NCBI RefSeq assembly: GCF_039634365.2
Contig: NZ_CP155079.2
Location: 3,410,001-3,474,000 of the forward strand
Direction of reading: 5' to 3'
DNA length: 64,000 nt
From: Mucilaginibacter sp. PAMB04168
GTDB lineage: Bacteria > Bacteroidota > Bacteroidia > Sphingobacteriales > Sphingobacteriaceae
Shown: positions 1 through 9,375 of the stretch, one piece after another
How positions within the stretch are numbered: position 1 is the first letter of the stretch
Layout of the letters: the number at the start of each line of letters is the position of its first letter
The notes under the pieces: generated by a model
Told to the model about the DNA's origin: nothing
What the model saw: the letters and a program-made list of their open reading frames with translations, nothing else
The model's database searches: none
Translations under genes and position numbers: made by a program

Positions 1-801
1 TACCTTAATGAAGGTTTTACTCTCGAGCACCCGTAATAGTTTAGCTTGCAGTTCCATGCTTACCTCGCCTATCTCGTCTAAAAAAACGGTGCCATGTTGG
101 GCCTCTTCCAAAAGCCCTTTTTTGTCTTTTAAAGCCCCTGTAAATGCCCCTGCCTTGTAACCAAACAATTCGCTTTCCAGCAGTTCAGCAGTAAAACTAC
201 TGCAGTTGATTGCCACAAATGGCATCAACCGCCGCTGACTTTCATAATGTATGGCTGATGCAAAAACTTCCTTACCGGTTCCGGTTTCGCCTAACAGCAA
301 TACGGTGGTATCGGTCGTAGCCACCTTCCGGGCCAGGCTAACCGCTTCTGTAATGGGCTTGGATGTTCCGATTATTTGAGCAAAGCTATGTTTGCTATGT
401 ATTTTCTTTTCCTGTTCGAAGGTACGCTGTTGCAGTTGTGCTTTCTGTAATGCCTGGTTTATAAGCGGTATAATCTTGTCATTATCGTCGCCTTTAATTA
501 TGTAATTAAAAGCGCCGTTTTGCATGGCTTTTACCCCATCTGCTATGGTGCCATAGGCGGTAAGATTGATAACCTCTACGTATGGTTTTCTTTCTTTAAT
601 GGTTTTTACCAGGTCAACCCCGTTTACATCGGGTAGCTTTACATCACTAAGCACTACCTGCACATCTTCCTGTACCAATAGCTTTAGGCCGTCTTTACCG
701 GTGGCCGCCTGCAGCACGCTAAAACCTTCTAACTCTATAATGCGCGAAAGCAAGCCACTTAATTTCTTTTCGTCATCGATGATGAGAATGGTATTTTGCA
801 T
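1..801 (-). CDS. Sigma-54-dependent response regulator, NtrC family (partial, C-terminus off the left edge)
   Basis: Reading from an ATG at 801 leftwards, the frame is open for 267 codons to base 1, so the gene is cut by the window edge. Residues 1-115 form a receiver domain with acidic pair D9-D10 and phospho-acceptor D53 in LSDVKLPD. From about 140 an AAA+ sigma-54 interaction domain begins: Walker A GETGTGKE at 171-178, the sigma-54 contact loop GAFTGA at 218-223, and Walker B GTVFLDE at 237-243. Established knowledge: such proteins activate RNA polymerase-sigma54 when phosphorylated by a partner kinase. The DNA-binding C-terminus and any kinase would lie to the left. Target genes cannot be told from here. 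The neighbour at 1133 points away and need not be related. Confidence 0.95.
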   Translation of the reverse strand, partial: MQNTILIIDDEKKLSGLLSRIIELEGFSVLQAATGKDGLKLLVQEDVQVVLSDVKLPDVNGVDLVKTIKERKPYVEVINLTAYGTIADGVKAMQNGAFNYIIKGDDNDKIIPLINQALQKAQLQQRTFEQEKKIHSKHSFAQIIGTSKPITEAVSLARKVATTDTTVLLLGETGTGKEVFASAIHYESQRRLMPFVAINCSSFTAELLESELFGYKAGAFTGALKDKKGLLEEAQHGTVFLDEIGEVSMELQAKLLRVLESKTFIKV

Positions 802-1132
802 AGCAAGTAAATCAATGCAATAATATGCTTAAACTCCCGTAGAGGCAAGAAAAACATTCGGCCTTTGCTTAAGCAAAGCCTGATAGGACGTGCAACCAAT
901 TAATAAAATAGTCAACCGAACCTCTAACGACAGAACTACAACAGGCAAGGTGCGCTTATCGGTTCGCTGTTTTTTGTGTTATTTATTTTCCCTGGTCCAC
1001 TTTTGGGCGTTAAACAATTTATACGTTCCATTCTTAGCGTAAATTATCAGCGTTAAACATTGTTAGTATGTTTTTTAATTGTACGTGCACTTTAGCATCT
1101 TTAAGCTGGTTTTGCACATTATATTTACAACC
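802..1132. other. Intergenic region between divergent genes
   Basis: About 330 bases separate the response regulator (minus) from the serine hydrolase (plus). A short palindrome centred near 870 (TTTGCTTAAGCAAA) is visible close to the regulator start and could be an operator or a small hairpin. I see no gene or clear -7 box. Confidence 0.4.
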
Positions 1133-2368
1133 ATGAAACGCATTTTATTGGCAATGCTTACTATGGCAACACTTAGCTCCCATGCTCAAAACATAGACAC
1201 TGTATTTTTAAAGAGATTATTAGCGTCGCGGCCAGACTTGTTCGCAAACATCCTAAAGCATCCGCAACAAAACGAGGTTCAGTTACTTTACACAAAAATT
1301 GACCGGGATAAGAATAACGTTCCGCATTTTACCTCATATAGTTACCGGCTAAATCCCAAACGGTACTTTTACCCGGCAAGTACAGTAAAATTACCTACAG
1401 CCATTTTTGCACTTGAAAAAATAAATGAAGTGAAAGTTACCGGTTTTAACAGAGATGCGGTAATGATTACTGACAGCGCCTTTGCCGGCCAAACAAAAGT
1501 TACTAAAGACCCTACCTCACCCAACGGCGCACCCAGCATTGCGCATTACATCAAAAAGATCTTGCTGGTGAGCGATAATGATGCTTATAACCGCTTGTAC
1601 GAATTTGTGGGCCGTGAAGAGATCAACCAAAAATTAAAAAAGTATCAGTTAAACAATACACGCATTGTTGGCCGTTTAGCCATTGGTGATGTAGGCGAAG
1701 GCACTAAACATACCAACCCGGTAAATTTTTATAAAGACGGCAAATTGGTTTATACTAAACCAGCCCTGTTTGATGCTAATGATTACCCCATGCAAATGGA
1801 CTATATGCTACAAGGTAAAGGCTATCTGGATAACAAAGACCAGTTAGTAATGAAGCCATTTGATTTTAGCGAAAAGAACATTTACACCATAGCCGACCAG
1901 CAATCGGTTCTAAAACGATTGATGTTCCCGGAGGTATATCCGTTAAAGCAGCGGTTCAATTTGCTAAAGGATGACTACCGGTTAATTTATAAATACATGA
2001 GCATGCTGCCTACCGAGAGCGATTACCCTGCCTACAAACGCCCGGAGTTTTATCCTGCGTTTTGTAAGTTCTTGTTTTATGGGTCTGACAGCAGTGCAGT
2101 GATTAACCCGGATATAAGAATATTCAACAAAATAGGTGATTCTTACGGTTATAATATTGATAACGCTTACATTGTTGATTTCAAAAACAAGGTAGAGTTT
2201 ATGATTACGGCGGTAGTACAATCAAACGAAGACGGTATTTACAACGATAGTAAGTATGAGTACCAAACCGTATGTCTTCCTTTTTTGAAGAACATAGGCC
2301 AGGTACTTTATTCATACGAGTTAAAACGCAAAAAAGAACACCTGCCCAATTTGTCTAAGTTCAAGTAA
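1133..2368 (+). CDS. Secreted class A beta-lactamase-fold serine hydrolase
   Basis: 411 residues from the ATG at 1133. An upstream in-frame TTG at 1079 would add 18 residues before an otherwise normal signal peptide, so the ATG is preferred. The N-terminus MKRILLAMLT...SHAQN is a Sec signal. Two hallmarks of penicillin-recognising serine hydrolases are present: SxxK as STVK at 83-86 and SDN at 147-149. A KIG triplet in FNKIGDSYGY near the C-terminus sits where KTG/KSG usually lies. Family knowledge: the serine is the acylated nucleophile. The protein is longer than a typical class A beta-lactamase (about 290 aa) and has an extended N-terminal part, so beta-lactam hydrolysis is not assured; an esterase or transpeptidase-like role is possible. 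No operon partner; it converges with the ThuA gene at 2412. Confidence 0.85.
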   Translation: MKRILLAMLTMATLSSHAQNIDTVFLKRLLASRPDLFANILKHPQQNEVQLLYTKIDRDKNNVPHFTSYSYRLNPKRYFYPASTVKLPTAIFALEKINEVKVTGFNRDAVMITDSAFAGQTKVTKDPTSPNGAPSIAHYIKKILLVSDNDAYNRLYEFVGREEINQKLKKYQLNNTRIVGRLAIGDVGEGTKHTNPVNFYKDGKLVYTKPALFDANDYPMQMDYMLQGKGYLDNKDQLVMKPFDFSEKNIYTIADQQSVLKRLMFPEVYPLKQRFNLLKDDYRLIYKYMSMLPTESDYPAYKRPEFYPAFCKFLFYGSDSSAVINPDIRIFNKIGDSYGYNIDNAYIVDFKNKVEFMITAVVQSNEDGIYNDSKYEYQTVCLPFLKNIGQVLYSYELKRKKEHLPNLSKFK

Positions 2369-2411
2369 CCTATTAATGGCTTTACTCAATTTGGCTAAGC
2401 GCTAATTAAAC

Positions 2412-3251
2412 TTACCTTTTGCCTAGCCATTGTAAAGCGTTTAATAAAAACTTATTTTGCATGCTGTTGTGAAATGTATAGGATAGGGTTCTATTAGTAT
2501 TATCAAACTTGTGCTCGTAGTCCATATCGTTGTGTCCCATATTCACATAAACCATACGGTAATTCTTGTTTCTCCAAGCCACCGGATAGTCGCCGCTATG
2601 CCAAATTTCATTCGGTTTTGGCCCGGTTCCTAACGGAAAGCTACTCGTATCAACTGATAACAGAATTTCGATTGCAGCATTCTGGCGCAGGTTCTTTTCC
2701 CACCTATACCATTCGTTAGGGGCTGCTGTAAAAGTTGCCGGAAGACCTTTTGTAATGTCACTTCGTTTATTTTCTACACGCAATACAGCAGAAGTTGGCC
2801 GCCAGGTATTGCTGCTATACTGCCCGGAGCCCAAAAATTCGTTATGGTACCAGTCCCAGTTTTGAGGAACGCCTGAAGGACTTAATGCGAAGGCTGCAAA
2901 ATGGAACCCCATCCAGGCGCCGCCACCTTTCATGTAAGCCTCAAACGCTGCACGCTGTTCAGGCTGCTCTGGTCTGGTATCTAAAAAAAGCACCACCTGG
3001 TACTTGCTTAAAAAAGCCATATTCAGGTTGTTCCAGTTATTGGTAGAGTCATAAGTAAAGTTGTATTTCTTAGCCATTTCGGGAAACCAATGATTAGCTT
3101 CTTGTACGAAACTGATATGAGCTAAATCTGCTTTAGCGGTATAAAAAGCAATGACCTTAAATTTCGGTTTTGCTGCATCTGCAGCAGCACCAATAGCTAC
3201 AAGCGCGAATAACGCAACTACAGTAGCCAGGCCTTTAAAAGCTGTCTTCAT
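2412..3251 (-). CDS. Secreted ThuA-like protein (first of two)
   Basis: 279 residues with a signal peptide (MKTAFKGLATVVALFALVAI, cleavage near AADA). The rest matches the ThuA/trehalose-utilization fold, a class I glutamine-amidotransferase-like domain: F-K-V-I-A-F-Y opening strand, a GGGAWMGFHFAAF turn, and a late NMGHNDMDYEH histidine-bearing loop. ThuA-domain proteins are linked to sugar metabolism in many Bacteroidota, but their chemistry is poorly defined. It is the last gene of locus A, 18 bases after the GH18 stop, and is a paralogue of the gene at 4472, so the GH18 gene lies between two ThuA genes. Role in processing or binding sugars released by GH18/GH3 is inference. Confidence 0.85.
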   Translation of the reverse strand: MKTAFKGLATVVALFALVAIGAAADAAKPKFKVIAFYTAKADLAHISFVQEANHWFPEMAKKYNFTYDSTNNWNNLNMAFLSKYQVVLFLDTRPEQPEQRAAFEAYMKGGGAWMGFHFAAFALSPSGVPQNWDWYHNEFLGSGQYSSNTWRPTSAVLRVENKRSDITKGLPATFTAAPNEWYRWEKNLRQNAAIEILLSVDTSSFPLGTGPKPNEIWHSGDYPVAWRNKNYRMVYVNMGHNDMDYEHKFDNTNRTLSYTFHNSMQNKFLLNALQWLGKR

Positions 3252-3269
3252 ATTTGGATTTGTTGTTTA

Positions 3270-4403
3270 CTATCGTGACTGCATATTTTTTAGAGAAAGC
3301 TGTATCTGATCTAACAACTGGCTGTTTGGATCGGCATCGTATTCCCAAAACATTACTCCGGCCATTTGATGATCGATCACATACTTGCATTTATGCCCAA
3401 CCGACCATCCGTCTTCATAGGTGATAAACTGCCTGTTTTTTGGGTTAAAAAGATAGGGAGCCCGTGCTGAGGTGTCCTGGTATCTTTGAAATCCGTTTTT
3501 GTTTATAAATTCATCCTGCAACACATAAAAGTCACGGCCTTGCATGTAAGCACTTTTACGGTCACCAAGTCCGGTACGTGCAGTGCTGTCTAGCTGAAAC
3601 ATTCTTCCATAAAAGGCAAGGCCCATAACTAGCTTGGAGATGGGTACACCTGCTGCTATATAATCTCTTACAGCCTTATCTGCACTGTCGCCGCGCGGAT
3701 CGCTTGCCGATGCATACAAATTACTATGATGTACAGCCCGATTACCACCAAAATAATCGTAAGTCATTAAATTGATGTAATCCAAACTGACCTGAACTTT
3801 GCCCATTTCGGTATGCTTTAAAAAGGTACGGAAAGCACCTGTGGCAGCAGTCAGCAGAAATCGCTTGTCGAGCTTTCGTCCAGCCAGATCCAGCTCCAAA
3901 CGCAATGCTTTAAGCAACAGGGTGAAATTTTGCTTATCCGACGCCAGGAAGTGGTGCCCACTGCCGGCCATGCCCGGATATTCCCAGTCTATATCAAGCC
4001 CATCCAGGTGAAACCTCTTTAAAAGGTCCACAGCACTGGCTGCAAAAGCTTGCCTGGAGGTATCAGAAAGTGCTGCTTCTGAGAAGCTATCGCTCCAGCT
4101 CCACCCACCTACTGACAGTAATACTTTGAGTGCCGGATTCTTTTTCTTAAGGCCTATTAAATTTACTAAATTTATGCTGTCTATTCTGGTATAAGCCAGC
4201 CTGACCCTGTTGCGTACAACCTTGGCAAACGCATAATTGATGTGTGTCATCTTGTTAACCTGGATTTGTTCTGCAGGTATGACCCTGCCCCGGTAACCAC
4301 CCACATAACCAATGATAACCTTTTTGGGGCCGTCGGCACCAATGCCAAAAACCTGTAACGCCACGCTCCAACACAAAAAAACAGAAAGTACAATTTTGCT
4401 CAT
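3270..4403 (-). CDS. GH18 glycoside hydrolase (chitinase or endo-beta-N-acetylglucosaminidase type)
   Basis: 377 residues from the ATG at 4403. An in-frame ATG 11 codons upstream (4436) would put charged residues before the hydrophobic signal MSKIVLSVFLCWSVAL, so the internal start is chosen. Both GH18 signatures are intact: the SxGG strand as SVGGW (about residues 97-101) and the catalytic DxxDxDxE as DGLDIDWE (134-141, general acid E141). A TYDYFG strand and a C-terminal MFWEYDAD strand, typical of the barrel, follow. Family knowledge: substrate-assisted hydrolysis of beta-1,4-GlcNAc linkages. No chitin-binding module is present, so a soluble oligosaccharide or a surface glycan is as likely as crystalline chitin. 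It sits between two ThuA genes within locus A, downstream of two SusC/SusD pairs and a GH3 enzyme. Confidence 0.92.
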   Translation of the reverse strand: MSKIVLSVFLCWSVALQVFGIGADGPKKVIIGYVGGYRGRVIPAEQIQVNKMTHINYAFAKVVRNRVRLAYTRIDSINLVNLIGLKKKNPALKVLLSVGGWSWSDSFSEAALSDTSRQAFAASAVDLLKRFHLDGLDIDWEYPGMAGSGHHFLASDKQNFTLLLKALRLELDLAGRKLDKRFLLTAATGAFRTFLKHTEMGKVQVSLDYINLMTYDYFGGNRAVHHSNLYASASDPRGDSADKAVRDYIAAGVPISKLVMGLAFYGRMFQLDSTARTGLGDRKSAYMQGRDFYVLQDEFINKNGFQRYQDTSARAPYLFNPKNRQFITYEDGWSVGHKCKYVIDHQMAGVMFWEYDADPNSQLLDQIQLSLKNMQSR

Positions 4404-4471
4404 CTCGTTTTTAGTTATATCGGTAAAAAAGATCATAGTATGCTCTTTAAAACCAAATGCTTTTATAAACT

Positions 4472-5236
4472 TTAAGTTCTCAAGGCCCAGAATATGGCGT
4501 TGCTAACAAGCCGTTTATAGGCCTCATTCTTAAACAATTGGGGGGAATGCCCCATAAAAATATAAACGTTTCTTGCCTTGACTTGCGGATTCACCCAAAC
4601 TACCGGATGATCACCCATTTTAATAGTGGCAGATGGCTCATACGTACTTTCATCAACACTGGCCAGTACCTTAACCTTACCGCGGGGGCTCAGATTGTAG
4701 GTGTACCATTCCTCTTTTTCGATAAGGAATGTAGCCGGAACACCCTCCATTACCGGGTGCTTCCCATCTTCTACCTTTACCATTCCGTTGGCAAACGTTG
4801 AGATGTAATTTTTAAAGCGGATATCGCCCATAAAATGTGCAAACCACGACCAAAGCGGGTAGCCATCAAACTGCCCAAGCAAAGTGGCATGATGAAAGCC
4901 TAACCAGCCGCCTTTTCCCTTTTCTATATATTGTTGAAAAGCTTTTTCAGCTCTTAGTGGCCAACTGTAAGGAGGATAATCAAGCTGTATAATAAGTTGA
5001 TAGTGATCCAGGCTACCTGGCCCGATTTGTTGCGCATCAGTGATATAATCTATCGTTAAACCGCTATCGGTAGCCAGTTTGTTTAACCAGTTTTTTGCTG
5101 CCAATGAATAGGCCAGGTGATGACCGCCATTTTCATATAGCACCAGCACACGCCGATGTGATACCTGGCCCGCCCGCGCCCGAAGCGCGCACATACTGAA
5201 TAACATTACTAAGGCAATGCAAAACAGGCTTTTCAT
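4472..5236 (-). CDS. Secreted ThuA-like protein (second of two)
   Basis: 254 residues, signal peptide with cleavage near RARA-GQ. The ThuA-type core is visible as RRVLVLYENGGHH, KGGWLGFHHATLLG, an EEWYTYNLSP segment and VYIFMGHSPQLF near the end. It shares the order of motifs with the gene at 2412 (GGG/KGG-x-W-x-GFH, NEWYR/EEWYT, MGHN/MGHS) and is a divergent paralogue rather than a recent duplicate. It has a GGHH motif early on that the other copy lacks (AKADLAH there), so the two may differ in activity or metal binding. It lies 45 bases after the GH3 stop and 68 bases before the GH18 start, within the locus A transcription unit. Confidence 0.85.
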   Translation of the reverse strand: MKSLFCIALVMLFSMCALRARAGQVSHRRVLVLYENGGHHLAYSLAAKNWLNKLATDSGLTIDYITDAQQIGPGSLDHYQLIIQLDYPPYSWPLRAEKAFQQYIEKGKGGWLGFHHATLLGQFDGYPLWSWFAHFMGDIRFKNYISTFANGMVKVEDGKHPVMEGVPATFLIEKEEWYTYNLSPRGKVKVLASVDESTYEPSATIKMGDHPVVWVNPQVKARNVYIFMGHSPQLFKNEAYKRLVSNAIFWALRT

Positions 5237-5281
5237 TTGATTTCAAACTTTAGATTAGTATTAATTGCGTTAAAGCCGGCC

Positions 5282-7534
5282 TCACTTGTTGCTGGACAAT
5301 CCCTGGTTTACCACATCTTGTAACTCAAAATCTGTACTCAGCTTAATATCGTTTGAGGCGGCGCCAATCATTAATTTAAATGATCCCGGCTCAGTGATCC
5401 AGCCTTGCGTTGGTTTATAAAAAGCTAACTGATCTGGTTTAACCGTAAATGTAACGCCCTGATGTTCGCCGGGCTTAAGCATTATTTTGGCAAAAGCTTT
5501 TAGTTCTTTAACCGGCCTTACAACAGATGCCTTTTTATCCTGTAAGTACAGCTGCACTACCTCTTCACCGGCAAAGGCACTGTTGTTAGTGAGTGTGAAC
5601 GTTACATTAAAGCTTTCCTTTTGCGTTAGCTTGGCTTTACTAATTTTCAGGTCGCTATAAGTAAAACTACTGTAGCTTAACCCGTAGCCAAATGCGTAAC
5701 GTGGGGTATTAGGCAGGTCAATATATGCTGATTTGTACACGATTCCGCTGGTAGCAGTAACCGGCCTGCCGGTGTTTGAGTAATTATAAAATATAGGGAT
5801 TTGCCCCATAGCGCGTGGGAAAGTGATCGGAAGCTTTCCGGATGGATTATAGTCGCCTGAGATAACGTTAGCTATTGCATTTCCGGCTTCAGAACCCAGC
5901 CAGAAAGCGTATATAATACCATCTGCTTTATCAGCAATGTCATTAAAAATCATTGGCCGACCCGCCATTAATACAACAATTACCTTTTTACCGGTGGCCT
6001 TAATGGCATTAAACAATTCCTCCTGTTTACCGGGAAGATGAATGTCTGAACGGGACTTAGCCTCACCCGACATATCTCCTGCCTCACCCAACGCCATAAT
6101 TACTATATCCGACTTGGTGGCCAGTTCAATAGCTTCATGAAAGCCTGCACTACTGGTATCATTGATGCCGCAACCACGGGCATAATTAAACGTGGTTTGC
6201 GAGCTAAACTTTTTACGCAAACCCATATATACGCTGGTTATACTTGCTGTATCTGCATACACGGTCCAGCTTCCCGCTAAGTCCTTTTTTGCTTTTATAA
6301 GCGGCCCAATTAGCGCTACCGATTTAGGTGCTTGCTGAAGGGGTAAAATATGGTTCTCATTTTTAAGTAACACTATTGATTTTTCCGCAACCGATCTTGC
6401 AATCAATTGGTGCGAATTATCGGCCATCACTTTTGCTTCGCGCGTTGCATCACAAAACCTATAAGGATCATCAAACAAGCCCAATTCGAACTTTTTATAT
6501 AAAATGCGCCGTACGGCATCATCTATCCATTTGATATTGACCTTACCGGAAACAACCAAGCTTTCCAGCTCCTTTTTGTACGCCTGACTTTCCATATCCA
6601 TATCGCTGCCGGCAGTAATGGCATGGCGTGCCGCATCTTTCAAATCATCAGCATAGCCCCAGGTTGTCATCTCACCTATCGATCCCCAGTCACTTACAAC
6701 AAATCCCGGGTACTTCCAGTCGCCTTTTAATATATCGCGCTGCAAATACCGGTTGCCCGTAGCCGGGATGCCGTTCAACGTATTAAATGAATTCATAAAA
6801 GTGGCAATGCCGGCATCTGCTGCTGCTTTAAAAGGCGGTAAGTATACCTCCTGCAACATTTGCTCGCTCATATCAACCGCATTATAATCGCGGCCGGCAA
6901 GCGCAGCGCCATAGGCGGCAAAGTGTTTGGCGCAAGCCATAACGGCATCGGTACCCCCAAGCCTTTCACCCTGGAAACCCTTTACCCTTGCTTTGGCAAT
7001 TACCGACCCTAAGTAAGTGTCTTCTCCTGCCCCTTCCATTACACGTCCCCAGCGCGCGTCACGTGCAATATCAACCATGGGTGCAAAGGTCCAGTGAATA
7101 CCAGATGCAGCCGCCTCTTTAGCCGCTGTATGCGCAGACAAACGTATGGCGGCAGTGTCCCAGGATGCTGCTTCGGCCAACGGGACCGGAAAAACGGTTT
7201 TATAACCATGAATTACATCCAGGCTAAAAAGCAGCGGGATTTTCAGCCTCGATTGCAGGGCCACTCCTTGTATCTCGCGTGTATCTTTAACGCCCTTTAC
7301 ATTGAGCATCGAACCCACCATACCGTTTTTAATTTCGTTACGCAGATTATATTGCTGGGGGTTGGATGGCCCGGTTACATCACGTCCGGAATATTGGTTT
7401 AACTGGCCAATCTTTTCTTTAAGCGTCATAAGCCTAAGTACAGAATCAACCCGTTGATGAATGCGCTTGCTTTGAGCCGATGTATTGAGGCAATACATGA
7501 GCAGAAAACAAAGCACCGCATTGTATTTTTTCAT
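5282..7534 (-). CDS. bglX: GH3 beta-glucosidase, BglX type
   Basis: 750 residues, close to the length of BglX. Signal peptide at 1-20 (ends TSAQ). The TIM-barrel domain carries KHFAAYG at 203-209 and the catalytic nucleophile D282 in GFVVSDWGS. An alpha/beta sandwich domain follows (KSDIVIMALGEAGDMSGEA, holding the usual acid/base candidate Glu), then a C-terminal fibronectin-III-like domain from about 660. Family knowledge: BglX-type enzymes remove terminal beta-linked glucose in the periplasm; related GH3 enzymes act on xylose or GlcNAc. With GH18 downstream, exo-cleavage of released oligosaccharides is a plausible role. It is preceded by an 85-base gap after the SusD gene and reads as part of the same operon. 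Confidence 0.93.
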   Translation of the reverse strand: MKKYNAVLCFLLMYCLNTSAQSKRIHQRVDSVLRLMTLKEKIGQLNQYSGRDVTGPSNPQQYNLRNEIKNGMVGSMLNVKGVKDTREIQGVALQSRLKIPLLFSLDVIHGYKTVFPVPLAEAASWDTAAIRLSAHTAAKEAAASGIHWTFAPMVDIARDARWGRVMEGAGEDTYLGSVIAKARVKGFQGERLGGTDAVMACAKHFAAYGAALAGRDYNAVDMSEQMLQEVYLPPFKAAADAGIATFMNSFNTLNGIPATGNRYLQRDILKGDWKYPGFVVSDWGSIGEMTTWGYADDLKDAARHAITAGSDMDMESQAYKKELESLVVSGKVNIKWIDDAVRRILYKKFELGLFDDPYRFCDATREAKVMADNSHQLIARSVAEKSIVLLKNENHILPLQQAPKSVALIGPLIKAKKDLAGSWTVYADTASITSVYMGLRKKFSSQTTFNYARGCGINDTSSAGFHEAIELATKSDIVIMALGEAGDMSGEAKSRSDIHLPGKQEELFNAIKATGKKVIVVLMAGRPMIFNDIADKADGIIYAFWLGSEAGNAIANVISGDYNPSGKLPITFPRAMGQIPIFYNYSNTGRPVTATSGIVYKSAYIDLPNTPRYAFGYGLSYSSFTYSDLKISKAKLTQKESFNVTFTLTNNSAFAGEEVVQLYLQDKKASVVRPVKELKAFAKIMLKPGEHQGVTFTVKPDQLAFYKPTQGWITEPGSFKLMIGAASNDIKLSTDFELQDVVNQGLSSNK

Positions 7535-7619
7535 TTTTGTTGGTCATAATTTTAACTGCACCTGATGTATCACCCAAACATCTTGTACATATTTAGGCGA
7601 TACGACGTTGCTTTGCAGT

Positions 7620-9371
7620 TTAATATCCAGGATTTTGAACAAGCGACTTGTCCCTGTTAATTTCAGTTTGCGGTATTGGAAACAGGTAATTCGATTCCAC
7701 AAATACATGATTAGCGTTCCCCGACGGTGTAGCTACCACTTTAGCATAAGTGTAGGTATTGCCGGTCTTAGTGATCTTCATCGCATATATGGTTTGATTT
7801 TGCGTAAAGGGTGCAATTTTCCAACGTCGTACATCAAAATAGCGGTGATCCTCATACGCAAATTCTACCCGGTATTCGTTCTGTATCACTTTACGCATGT
7901 CGTCTTTCGACAGGCCGGCAGTAAGACCGTATAAGCCATCTGCACCAGGTAAAATTCCGGCCCGCTTTCTTATCAGTTTAAGTTGCTCGTAAGCCGTATT
8001 AACATCTCCCATCTCGTTTTTTGCTTCTGCGTAGGCCAGCAAAATTTCGGCATACCGGATCAGTGGAAAGCATCTGTCGGTGTTTGACCCGCCATTTTGA
8101 GCAGAGTTATCGCTCATCATCTTTCGCCAAAAATATCCGGTGCTATTCTTCACTACATTGTAGCCGTCTCTGGCGGCACCATCATAAGTAAAAATAGGGT
8201 CCTTCTTTCCGGTAGTATTATTATACCAGGGCGTTTCGTTATAAATAAAGGTGTAATTAAAACGGGGGTCCCGATTTTTAAAAGGATCTGTAGCCGCATA
8301 CATCGGCGATTTTGCAATCGGTCCGCCATCAACAATAGGTTTACCGTCAATCATTCCAAAAGCTTCGGCTAAATTCTGAGTGGGCATAGACTCAACCGTG
8401 TTGTTGCCTCTTGATGGTGGCAAAAGCCGGTTCTCTAAAGTTTTATTGGGAGCAAGCATACCCGGCAAAACGTACTCTGTGTTTACACGGGTAAGAAAGA
8501 CTCTCGAGAAACCATATCCCGGGGCAGTTACATTGTCTTCCATCAGCATGTATTTATTCAGTTTAATAACTGCTTCTGCCGCATCAGCAGCTTGTTTCCA
8601 ACGGTCTGGATTAAAATCAGGATAGGAAGTTAGCGCCTTTAGCTCAGGGTTGCCGGATACGCCGCCTCCATTAAATAACGGGCTGGCCGCATACAATAAC
8701 ACTCTGGCTTTTAAACCAAGGCAGGCTCCCTTGGTAATGCGACCGTAATTTTGCGGCAGGTGCTCTATCGGCAAAACGTTTGCAATAGCATCTAACTCGC
8801 TTATTATGTAGCTAACGCACTCGGCATAAGTATTTCGAGGTATGTTCAGATCGTCAGATGGTTCGAACAGCTTGTCGCCTATTAAAGGCACACCGCCAAA
8901 GTTGCGCAACAGTATGGCATAATACCACGCTCGCAAAAAGCGTACTTCGGCCATAGTAAGTTCTTGTGTGGCAGGTTTAAGCGGTGAATTTTTTACATTA
9001 CCCAAAAACACGTTCGATCTTCTGATATTTCGCCAGGCAATGTTCCAGGCATCAATATAAGGTGTGGTTTGGGTTGGATTCATGGTGCCCAAACTGGTCA
9101 TTACAAAGGGCTGTGTAGGGCCACTTAAGGTACCCCACCCTTCTCCGGCACCTTCATCTGTTCCAGCAAAAATACCTTCATACCGCTTATAGCTAAAGGT
9201 GAAGCTAACATCGCTGTAAATGCCGTACATAAAGCGCATAGTAAGCACACTATCGGCAAAGGTCGACTCCTTATTTAGTGTTGTACTTGTTTGCGGGTCG
9301 AGCAAATCCTGGTTCTTGCATGAGTAAAGCAGTATACTCAACAAGGCCAGTAAAAAACTAAGCTTTTTCAT
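7620..9371 (-). CDS. SusD/RagB family surface glycan-binding lipoprotein (locus A, second pair)
   Basis: 583 residues with a lipobox ending at C18 (LLYSCKN), so it is a lipidated outer-membrane protein. SusD landmarks in order: EVRFLRAWYYAILLRNFGGVPL (TPR helix with the FGGVP turn), KARVLLYAASPLFNGGG, RYAEILLAYAEAKNEMG, the LSKDDMRKVIQNEYRVEFAYE-HRYFDVRRW segment, and a C-terminal Q-NPGY ending. SusD proteins cap the SusC channel and deliver oligosaccharides. Four bases separate it from the stop of its SusC partner at 9376, indicating co-translation. GH3, ThuA and GH18 genes follow on the same strand. Confidence 0.96.
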   Translation of the reverse strand: MKKLSFLLALLSILLYSCKNQDLLDPQTSTTLNKESTFADSVLTMRFMYGIYSDVSFTFSYKRYEGIFAGTDEGAGEGWGTLSGPTQPFVMTSLGTMNPTQTTPYIDAWNIAWRNIRRSNVFLGNVKNSPLKPATQELTMAEVRFLRAWYYAILLRNFGGVPLIGDKLFEPSDDLNIPRNTYAECVSYIISELDAIANVLPIEHLPQNYGRITKGACLGLKARVLLYAASPLFNGGGVSGNPELKALTSYPDFNPDRWKQAADAAEAVIKLNKYMLMEDNVTAPGYGFSRVFLTRVNTEYVLPGMLAPNKTLENRLLPPSRGNNTVESMPTQNLAEAFGMIDGKPIVDGGPIAKSPMYAATDPFKNRDPRFNYTFIYNETPWYNNTTGKKDPIFTYDGAARDGYNVVKNSTGYFWRKMMSDNSAQNGGSNTDRCFPLIRYAEILLAYAEAKNEMGDVNTAYEQLKLIRKRAGILPGADGLYGLTAGLSKDDMRKVIQNEYRVEFAYEDHRYFDVRRWKIAPFTQNQTIYAMKITKTGNTYTYAKVVATPSGNANHVFVESNYLFPIPQTEINRDKSLVQNPGY

Positions 9372-9375
9372 ATCG

